From positions 1 to 11,288 of the forward strand of contig JAEDLE010000051.1 in NCBI GenBank assembly GCA_016295455.1: DNA of 11,288 nt, in the 5' to 3' direction. How positions within the stretch are numbered: the first letter of the stretch is position 1; each line of letters opens with the position of its first letter. The stretch is from Bacteroidales bacterium. Lineage in GTDB: Bacteria; Bacteroidota; Bacteroidia; Bacteroidales; UBA932. The translations under genes and the position numbers were made by a program. Below are positions 5,519 through 11,288 of this stretch, piece by piece. The notes under the pieces are model-generated. The model worked only from the letters and a program-made list of their open reading frames with translations. It made no database searches and was not told the origin of the DNA.

Positions 5519-8284
5519 TTATTTGACTACTATGTTCACTATCTTGCCAGGAACCACGATGACCTTGGCTATATTCTTGTCGCCCACATACTTGGCTGTC
5601 TGAGGCAGAGCCCTCACGTGGGCCTCGACCTCTTCCTTCGGCATATTCACGGCAAGGTCAAGCGTGAACCGGGTCTTTCCGTTGAAGGAAACGGCGTAAG
5701 TGCAGTTGTTCTCCACGGTATATGCTTCCACGTACTGAGGGAAACGGGCATCGCAGACTGAACCTGAATTGCCCAGCACGTGCCAGAGCTCCTCAGCAAT
5801 GTGAGGGGCGAAAGGAGAGAGCAGCACTACCATAGGCTCGAGTATCGCCCTCTTGCTGCACTTTCTTTCGGTCAGGTCATTGACCGCGATCATGAATGCG
5901 CTGATGGTGGTGTTGTATGAGAATGACTCTATGTCGGACTGCTCCTTGCCTATGAGCTTGTGGAGGGTCTTGAGTTCAGCCGCATCCGGCTCGGCATCGC
6001 TGACCAGGAGAGTGTCGCCGTCGAAGAACAGCCGCCAGAACTTCCTGAGGAAACGGTTGACTCCGTCTATGCCCTTGGTATCCCAAGGCTTGGACTGCTC
6101 GATAGGGCCGAGGAACATCTCGTAGAGACGGAGGGTATCTGCGCCGTAGCTGTCGCAGATGTCATCCGGATTCACCACGTTGAACATCGACTTGCTCATC
6201 TTCTCGACGGCATATCCGCAGATGTATTCACCGTTCTCGAGTATGAAATCAGCATTGCGGAACTCCGGCCTCCAGGCCCTGAACGCCTCCAGGTCAAGCC
6301 TGTCGTTCCTGACTATGTTTATGTCGACGTGTATTTCCTGGGTCTCGTAGCCATCCTTCAGGCCGCAGGACACGAAGGTATCGGTGCCCACAACCCTGTA
6401 AACGAAGTTGGAGCGGCCCTGGATCATGCCCTGGTTGATGAGCTTCCTGAACGGCTCGTCCTCGCAGACATATCCGAGGTCGTAGAGGAACTTGTTCCAG
6501 AACCTCGAGTAGATAAGGTGGCCGGTCGCATGCTCGGTTCCGCCCACATACAGGTCCACGTTTCTCCAGTAAGAATCCGCCCCGGCGCTCACGAGGGCGC
6601 TGTCGTTGTGAGGATCCATATACCTGAGATAATAAGCGCTGGAACCTGCAAAGCCCGGCATGGTGCTGGTCTCGAGCGGCCAGCCGTCATATGTCCAGTC
6701 CTTAGCCCTTGCAAGTGGCGGTTCGCCGGTCTCGGTAGGCTTGAATTCATCGATTTCCGGCAGGGTGAGAGGCAGCCTGTCCATGGGAACAGGGGTAGGG
6801 ATTCCATTCTTGTAATAGATAGGGAAAGGCTCGCCCCAGTACCTCTGGCGGCTGAATATGGCATCGCGCAGACGGTAGTTGGTCTTCCTGCGTCCCAGCC
6901 CGTTGGCCTCGGCATAGTCCTTCGCAGCCTCAATGGCATCCTTCACGTCCATACCGTCAAGGAAGCCGGAGTTGCACATCTTGCCCTCCTTCGCGTCGAA
7001 ACTCTGCTCGCTCACGTCACAGCCCTCGATGATAGGCACTATAGGCAGGTCGAACTTGCGTGCGAAGGCATAGTCCCTGCTGTCGTGGGCAGGAACCGCC
7101 ATAATGGCTCCGGTGCCGTAGCCCGCGAGCACATATTCCGAAATCCAGACAGGAACCTTCTGTCCGGTAAGAGGATTTATGCCGTATGAACCGGAGAACA
7201 CGCCGGTCACGGTCTTGGTCTCGGATATCCTCTCCCTTTCGGTCTTCTTCCTCACATAAGCCAGATACTCCTCGACGCTTTCCTTCTGCTCAGGGGAAGT
7301 CAGCTCCGCAACAAGCTCGCTTTCAGGCGCAAGCACCATGAATGTCACACCGAAGATGGTGTCCACCCTTGTGGTGAATATGGTGACGTCCTTCTCGAAA
7401 TCACCGTTCTGCACCTTGAAAATGACTTCAGTACCGTTTGAACGGCCTATCCAGTTGCGCTGCATCTCCTTGAGCGAATCGGTCCAGTCGAGACTGTCCA
7501 GGGAGTCCAGCAGCCTTTCGGCATATGCCGACACCCTGAGCTGCCACTGGGTCATCTTCTTCTGTTCCACAGGATAACCGCCGCGGACGGAGAGACCGTC
7601 CTTCACCTCGTCATTGGCGAGCACGGTACCGAGCTTGGCGCACCAGTTCACCGACGTCTCACCCTGATATGCTATCCTGTAATTCATCAGGACCTTGGAT
7701 TTCTCCTTTTCAGAATATGCCTTCCACTGCTCCGCGGTGAAGCTGAGTTCAGTGTCGCAGGCGGCGTGGACGCCCTCGGTGCCGTTGGTCTCGAAACGGG
7801 CCACAAGTTCCGTCACAGGGCAGGCTTTTTTCCTGTCATTGTCATAATAGGACTCGAACATCTTGATGAAAGCCCACTGGGTCCACTTGTAGTATGCCGG
7901 GTCGCAGGTGCGCACCTCACGGCTCCAGTCATAGGAGAATCCTATCCTGTCCAGCTGCTGGCGGTAGCGCGCGATGTTCTGCATAGTGGTCACCTCCGGA
8001 TGCTGGCCGGTCTGTATGGCATACTGCTCCGCTGGGAGACCGAATGAGTCATATCCCATAGGGTGAAGGACATTGAAGCCCTTGAGTCTCTTGTACCTTG
8101 AATAGATGTCGCTGGCGATGTATCCGAGCGGGTGTCCCACGTGAAGACCCGCACCTGAAGGATATGGGAACATGTCGAGGACGTAATACTTCGGCCTCGA
8201 AGGGTCTTCCTTCGCCTGATAAGTATGGTTCTCAGCCCAGTACTGCTGCCATTTCTGTTCGATTTCTCTGAAATTGTAGTCCAT
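5519..8284 (-). CDS. leuS: Leucyl-tRNA synthetase
   Basis: Class I aminoacyl-tRNA synthetase that charges tRNA-Leu in the cytosol and edits mischarged amino acids. The 921-residue protein is full length for a Bacteroidetes LeuRS. The HIGH-type motif is HVGH at 48-51, preceded by MFPYPSGAGL. The CP1 editing domain holds TTRVDT (304-309) and GTGAIMAVPAHD (390-401), with the conserved editing aspartate at D401. The catalytic domain resumes with RDAIFSRQRYWGEPFP (473-488), and KMSKS is at 695-699. A leucine-specific insertion precedes KMSKS (about 622-690), and the anticodon-binding and C-terminal domains complete the protein. All catalytic and editing motifs look intact. The ATG at 8284 has an A-rich leader without Shine-Dalgarno. 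The gene follows the M28-like gene by 22 bp and precedes the YitT pair by 21 bp. No T-box or leucine-rich leader peptide was seen upstream. Confidence 0.98.
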   Translation of the reverse strand: MDYNFREIEQKWQQYWAENHTYQAKEDPSRPKYYVLDMFPYPSGAGLHVGHPLGYIASDIYSRYKRLKGFNVLHPMGYDSFGLPAEQYAIQTGQHPEVTTMQNIARYRQQLDRIGFSYDWSREVRTCDPAYYKWTQWAFIKMFESYYDNDRKKACPVTELVARFETNGTEGVHAACDTELSFTAEQWKAYSEKEKSKVLMNYRIAYQGETSVNWCAKLGTVLANDEVKDGLSVRGGYPVEQKKMTQWQLRVSAYAERLLDSLDSLDWTDSLKEMQRNWIGRSNGTEVIFKVQNGDFEKDVTIFTTRVDTIFGVTFMVLAPESELVAELTSPEQKESVEEYLAYVRKKTERERISETKTVTGVFSGSYGINPLTGQKVPVWISEYVLAGYGTGAIMAVPAHDSRDYAFARKFDLPIVPIIEGCDVSEQSFDAKEGKMCNSGFLDGMDVKDAIEAAKDYAEANGLGRRKTNYRLRDAIFSRQRYWGEPFPIYYKNGIPTPVPMDRLPLTLPEIDEFKPTETGEPPLARAKDWTYDGWPLETSTMPGFAGSSAYYLRYMDPHNDSALVSAGADSYWRNVDLYVGGTEHATGHLIYSRFWNKFLYDLGYVCEDEPFRKLINQGMIQGRSNFVYRVVGTDTFVSCGLKDGYETQEIHVDINIVRNDRLDLEAFRAWRPEFRNADFILENGEYICGYAVEKMSKSMFNVVNPDDICDSYGADTLRLYEMFLGPIEQSKPWDTKGIDGVNRFLRKFWRLFFDGDTLLVSDAEPDAAELKTLHKLIGKEQSDIESFSYNTTISAFMIAVNDLTERKCSKRAILEPMVVLLSPFAPHIAEELWHVLGNSGSVCDARFPQYVEAYTVENNCTYAVSFNGKTRFTLDLAVNMPKEEVEAHVRALPQTAKYVGDKNIAKVIVVPGKIVNIVVK

Positions 8285-8306
8285 TTTATATCTGTTTCTG
8301 TCTTTA

Positions 8307-9632
8307 TCACTTGGATTTCCTGCCCTTCTTCTCCAGCCTGAAGTCCACAGGCACGGTTATGTAGCAGCGGACGGTCTTCCCGTCCTTCTTCGCGGCCTTC
8401 CACTTGGGAGAAGCCTTTATCACCCTTACAGCCTCGGCATCAAGCAGTTCATCCACACCCTTGTCCACACGAACCTCCTCCACGCGGCCGTCCTTGCCTA
8501 TGGTGAAGGTCACGTTCACCCTGCCCTGGATGCCGGCGGACACAGCCTCCTGAGGATATCTCAGGTACTGGTAAACCCACTTGGTCATGAACCAGGAAGG
8601 ATCGGCGTGTCCCATGAACACAGGCTTCTCGTCACAGTCGTGGAACGAATACGCCCTGTCATCGGAAGCCTTCTCCTGAGGTTTTCCCAGGAACGAAGGA
8701 GCCACCTTCTCATTGGCTATGGTCCTGGTGAACGCATATATGTACTCCAGTTCCTTCTCCATCATGTCATATGCGAGCATGTCCGGGGTGTCCCTCGGAG
8801 TGTCGTGCTCGGGATATTCCCCTGTTGAGAAAAAGACTGAAGGGATGCCCGCTGCATAGAAGGACCTGTGGTCCGACTGGTAGGCATCTGAAGTCACCGT
8901 CTTCGGGGTGAGCGGAAGCAGCTGCGAAGACATGGACGAGAGCAGCATGTCTAGGTCACGGTTGGAGGCAGTGAAAGCGGAGAAGCCCTCATATGACCCG
9001 AGCATGTCGAGATTGATCATCGCATCTATCCTGTCCGCGTCCTTGAACGAGCGGTTCAGGAAGTACCACGAACCTGCCAGGGACTGTCTTGAGGCACCGA
9101 ATGCCACGAAGAGCACGGAGCGCCTGAAGAGTATGGAGTTGGTGCTCACCATCGAGGCAAGTTCCATCATCATCGCCAGACCGGAGGCGTTGCCGTTCGC
9201 CCCGGAGAAGACCTGGGTCGTTTCAACCCCGTCTATGCTGAGGCTGTGGGTCCCGAGATTGTCCAGACGCGCGCCTACGACTATATACCTGTCGCGCAAC
9301 TGAGGGTCGCAGCCCTGAACGAATCCTATCACATTCCTCGACCTGAGCGTATCCCCTTGCGGCTGAAGCATGCCGAATACGTCTCCGTCACGTCCGCTGA
9401 GCAGGTCCACGCCATAGGACTCCAGGGTCTCGCTGACATAGCGGGCTGCGATGGCCTCACCCTCCGACCCGGCCTTGCGGCCCTCGGTCATGGATGAGGC
9501 AAGGTATGACACGTGCTCCTTGAGCCTGCTCACGGTCTCGCTGTCGTACAGGTCCTGATAGCCGGAACGGTACTGGGCATACGAGGGGACAAGCACAATG
9601 GCAAGCAGGAGGATCAGATAGAGTCTCTTCAT
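8307..9632 (-). CDS. Secreted M28-like pseudo-peptidase fused to a TonB C-terminal domain
   Basis: 441 residues. An N-terminal signal peptide (MKRLYLILLLAIVLVPSYAQ) sends it to the periplasm. Residues about 30-310 have the M28 zinc-peptidase fold pattern, and about 343-433 match the TonB C-terminal domain (YPQEAVSAGIQGRVNVTF, DGRVEEVRV, LDAEAVRVIKASPKW). Most M28 metal and catalytic residues are missing: the first ligand His is R122 in VVGARLD, the bridging Asp is G147 in GANGNASG, and the Glu-Glu pair is S181-R182 in FGASRQSLAGS. D209 (INLDMLG) is kept. H276 (PEHDTPRDT) seems shifted by one from the usual HTP. Metal-dependent peptidase activity is therefore unlikely (inference). There is no TonB-type membrane anchor or proline-rich stretch. 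The frame is open upstream to an ATG at 9791, but that would overlap the SPOR gene and put the signal peptide inside the protein. The start at 9632, 10 bp after the SPOR gene stop, is preferred. Role unknown; probably structural or binding in the envelope. Confidence 0.85.
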   Translation of the reverse strand: MKRLYLILLLAIVLVPSYAQYRSGYQDLYDSETVSRLKEHVSYLASSMTEGRKAGSEGEAIAARYVSETLESYGVDLLSGRDGDVFGMLQPQGDTLRSRNVIGFVQGCDPQLRDRYIVVGARLDNLGTHSLSIDGVETTQVFSGANGNASGLAMMMELASMVSTNSILFRRSVLFVAFGASRQSLAGSWYFLNRSFKDADRIDAMINLDMLGSYEGFSAFTASNRDLDMLLSSMSSQLLPLTPKTVTSDAYQSDHRSFYAAGIPSVFFSTGEYPEHDTPRDTPDMLAYDMMEKELEYIYAFTRTIANEKVAPSFLGKPQEKASDDRAYSFHDCDEKPVFMGHADPSWFMTKWVYQYLRYPQEAVSAGIQGRVNVTFTIGKDGRVEEVRVDKGVDELLDAEAVRVIKASPKWKAAKKDGKTVRCYITVPVDFRLEKKGRKSK

Positions 9633-9642
9633 CAGATGTTGT

Positions 9643-10209
9643 TCATTCGTTGTAAAGTATCCAGGCGTCCTCAGGGCAGAAAGATTCCCCGGAAATCCTG
9701 TCCATCGACGACGAAACCTGTGCGTAACTGTCGGATTCGCAGGCTGCCACGGCGATGTATCCATTGCCGAAAACGGTGATCCTGGCATCATATCCCGCCT
9801 TAGTCACCCTGTCGAGCAGGCTGTTGGCGTTGGCAGGATCGACGAAAGCTCCGAGCACGATATAGAACGGCTTGGAGAGAGGGTCCTTCTCGTAGCCGTG
9901 TACCCTCCTGACGCTCACCACGCGCGGATCGTCAGGCAGAGATTCCTTCAGATTTCCGACAGCGGAAGCACCGGCCGAAGAGTCTGCACCTTCACCTTCG
10001 GAGAGTTTGGCGGGAAGATCCCTCACCGCGCTGTCGGCAGGCAGGATGTCGGCCACCGAGTCCCTGCCGGATGCAGGCTCCATCGCCAGTTCCGCCTTTC
10101 TTTCAGCCAATTCCCCGCTGGTCGGACGACCTGCAAGCCTACGCAGTGCATCACATCCGCTGAATATGACCACAGAAAGCACAAGTGCACAGATTTCCGT
10201 TTTCTTCAT
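9643..10209 (-). CDS. SPOR-domain lipoprotein
   Basis: 188 residues. The N-terminus MKKTEICALVLSVVIFSGC is a lipoprotein signal peptide with the lipidated cysteine at C19; the -3 residue is F rather than the preferred L. A low-complexity, acidic, Ala/Ser-rich linker (about 35-95) leads to a C-terminal SPOR domain (about 112-188), recognisable from FYIVLGAFVDPANANSLLDRV, then AGYDARITVFGNGYIAVAA. SPOR domains of known members bind glycan strands of peptidoglycan that lack stem peptides, often at division sites. This protein would therefore tether a membrane to the cell wall (inference). An in-frame ATG eight codons upstream (10233) is possible, but the chosen one gives a textbook signal peptide. 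It is the first gene of the operon and ends 10 bp before the M28-like gene, which suggests that the two envelope proteins work in the same place. Confidence 0.85.
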   Translation of the reverse strand: MKKTEICALVLSVVIFSGCDALRRLAGRPTSGELAERKAELAMEPASGRDSVADILPADSAVRDLPAKLSEGEGADSSAGASAVGNLKESLPDDPRVVSVRRVHGYEKDPLSKPFYIVLGAFVDPANANSLLDRVTKAGYDARITVFGNGYIAVAACESDSYAQVSSSMDRISGESFCPEDAWILYNE

Positions 10210-10270
10210 AATATAGCCTTTAGATATTGCCACAATCGGACCGAGTTCCGCATTTGTAAAACCCGAATTA

Positions 10271-10278
10271 CAAAATTA
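10271..10278 (-). promoter_or_regulatory. Bacteroides-type -7 promoter box (TAATTTTG) for the SPOR/M28/leuS operon
   Basis: Read on the minus strand, TAATTTTG matches the -7 consensus TAnnTTTG exactly. It lies 62 bases upstream of the SPOR gene ATG, implying a start near 10264. No other good box was seen in the short gaps of the operon, so this may drive all five genes. A -33 element was not recognisable, and the region is AT-rich, which raises the chance of a random match. Confidence 0.45.
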
Positions 10279-10292
10279 ACTAATTAATTGCT

Positions 10293-10300
10293 TACTTTTG
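10293..10300 (+). promoter_or_regulatory. Bacteroides-type -7 promoter box (TACTTTTG) for phoH
   Basis: TACTTTTG matches TAnnTTTG exactly and is followed by CATCGCC, a very usual context for Bacteroidales promoters. The start would be near 10307, about 24 bases before the phoH ATG. No clear -33 element. It lies 14 bases from the opposing box of the leftward operon, so the two promoters share DNA. Confidence 0.6.
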
Positions 10301-10330
10301 CATCGCCCATTCTAATTTTAAGAATCAGAG

Positions 10331-11281
10331 ATGAAAAAAACGATTACGCTTGAAGCTATAGACCCTGTTGAGATTTATGGTGCGGGCAACCGCATACTTG
10401 AGGAATTCTGCAGCTATTTCCCCGGCTTGAGGGTGATAGCCCGCGGAAACGAACTCATACTCGAAGGCGACCAGGCGCAGATCGAAGAGTTCCAGATACG
10501 CTTTGCCGAACTCATAGACCGCAGACACCGCAAGATGAACCTCACGGCATATGACGTGGAGGACATCTTCGACGGGGAGACATCCCCCGACAGGTTCCGT
10601 CTCAGCGGAGATGCCATAATCGTGCACAGTACGGAAGGGAAAGCGATAAAGGCAAGGAACAAGACCCAGCAGGAGATGGTAAAGGCCTATTTCAACAATG
10701 ACCTGGTCTTCGCAGTAGGGCCTGCGGGAACGGGGAAGACATATGTGGCCATAGCCCTGGCAGTCAGGGCCTTGAAGAATCGTGAGGTGAAGAGGATCAT
10801 ACTCACACGCCCCGCAGTCGAGGCCGGCGAGAGGCTCGGTTTCCTGCCGGGAGACCTCAAGGACAAGCTTGACCCCTATCTCCAGCCTCTCTACGACGCG
10901 CTGGGGGATATGATTCCGTCCAGAAGACTCCAGGAATTCATCGCCGACGGCACCATCCAGATAGCGCCTCTGGCCTACATGAGGGGAAGGACCCTGGACA
11001 GGGCCTGCGTCATACTGGACGAAGCCCAGAACACCAACACCGGACAGCTGAAGATGTTCCTGACCCGTATGGGCGCCAATGCCAAGTTCATAGTCACCGG
11101 AGACGCCAGCCAGATTGACCTGCCGCGCAAGGAGGATTCAGGTCTGATGCGCAGCATCAATATGCTAAAGGGCATCAAGGGCATCGCCGCCATATTCTTC
11201 GGCAGCGAGGACATAGTGCGCCACCCTCTGGTCACAAAAATTGTCAAAGCCTTCGACAGAAAGGAACAGGAAGAATCCTAA
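10331..11281 (+). CDS. phoH: PhoH-family ATPase
   Basis: 316-residue cytosolic P-loop ATPase of the PhoH (PhoL) family, linked in other bacteria to RNA metabolism and phosphate or stress responses; its substrate is not settled. An N-terminal KH-like region (about 5-65) is followed by a variable linker. The ATPase core has Walker A GPAGTGKT at 130-137, the conserved RPAVEAGERLGFLPGDL (160-176) and DPYLQPLYDAL (181-191), Walker B VILDEAQN at 227-234, and the sensor-like TGDASQIDLP at 256-265. All key residues are present and the length is typical. The start at 10331 follows a good -7 box. Only 7 bases remain after the stop, so its downstream neighbour is unknown. Of 29 isoleucine codons, by hand count, 15 are ATA. 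Confidence 0.96.
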   Translation: MKKTITLEAIDPVEIYGAGNRILEEFCSYFPGLRVIARGNELILEGDQAQIEEFQIRFAELIDRRHRKMNLTAYDVEDIFDGETSPDRFRLSGDAIIVHSTEGKAIKARNKTQQEMVKAYFNNDLVFAVGPAGTGKTYVAIALAVRALKNREVKRIILTRPAVEAGERLGFLPGDLKDKLDPYLQPLYDALGDMIPSRRLQEFIADGTIQIAPLAYMRGRTLDRACVILDEAQNTNTGQLKMFLTRMGANAKFIVTGDASQIDLPRKEDSGLMRSINMLKGIKGIAAIFFGSEDIVRHPLVTKIVKAFDRKEQEES

Positions 11282-11288
11282 AGGGTCG

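Noticed and set aside
5960..7189. A 409-codon open frame on the plus strand inside leuS
   Set aside because: It is antisense to conserved LeuRS coding sequence with intact motifs, resembles no protein I recognise, and such mirror frames are common in GC-rich genes with biased third positions.
9633..9791. Upstream in-frame start that would add 53 residues to the M28-like protein
   Set aside because: The extra residues are not conserved in character, lie over the SPOR gene, and would bury a clear signal peptide. The ATG at 9632 explains the sequence better.
1..11288. Search for mobile elements, CRISPR arrays, tRNA or rRNA genes, phage genes or defence systems
   Set aside because: No repeat-spacer pattern, transposase, integrase, tRNA-like cloverleaf or defence-type domain was recognised; the content is chromosomal housekeeping and envelope genes.

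Overview
The window looks like an ordinary chromosomal segment from a member of the Bacteroidetes, most likely Bacteroidales. Three things point there: upstream -7 boxes of the Bacteroides type (TAnnTTTG), A-rich leaders with little or no Shine-Dalgarno sequence, and the protein types present (DnaK, LeuRS, PhoH, a SPOR lipoprotein, a TonB C-terminal domain fusion). The DNA is moderately GC-rich, yet in phoH the usually rare ATA is the commonest isoleucine codon. No genus can be named safely from this.

Layout. Left edge: dnaK on the minus strand, cut by the window after about 537 codons. A 154-bp intergenic region separates it from a divergent RluA-family pseudouridine synthase gene (+). That gene runs tail-to-tail into, and overlaps by 117 bp, a minus-strand gene for a predicted membrane-anchored AraC-type regulator. 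A strong intrinsic terminator precedes the regulator gene and closes a probable five-gene minus-strand operon, read from right to left: SPOR-domain lipoprotein, M28-like protein with a TonB C-terminal domain, leuS, and two tandem YitT/DUF2179 membrane proteins. Gaps inside this operon are only 10, 22, 21 and 6 bp. At its head a 121-bp region with two back-to-back -7 boxes separates it from phoH (+), which is complete and ends 7 bases before the window does.

Function. Most of the window is housekeeping: protein folding (DnaK), RNA modification (RluA family), leucyl-tRNA charging (LeuRS) and a PhoH ATPase. The less ordinary part is the cell-envelope content of the leuS operon. The M28-like protein has lost most of the metal-binding and catalytic residues of its family and looks like a secreted pseudo-peptidase fused to a TonB C-terminal domain. 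It is cotranscribed with a peptidoglycan-binding type (SPOR) lipoprotein and two paralogous membrane proteins. I see no mobile element, CRISPR array, phage gene, rRNA or tRNA. The best candidates for something undescribed are the pseudo-peptidase/SPOR pair and the membrane AraC regulator with its overlapping gene end.
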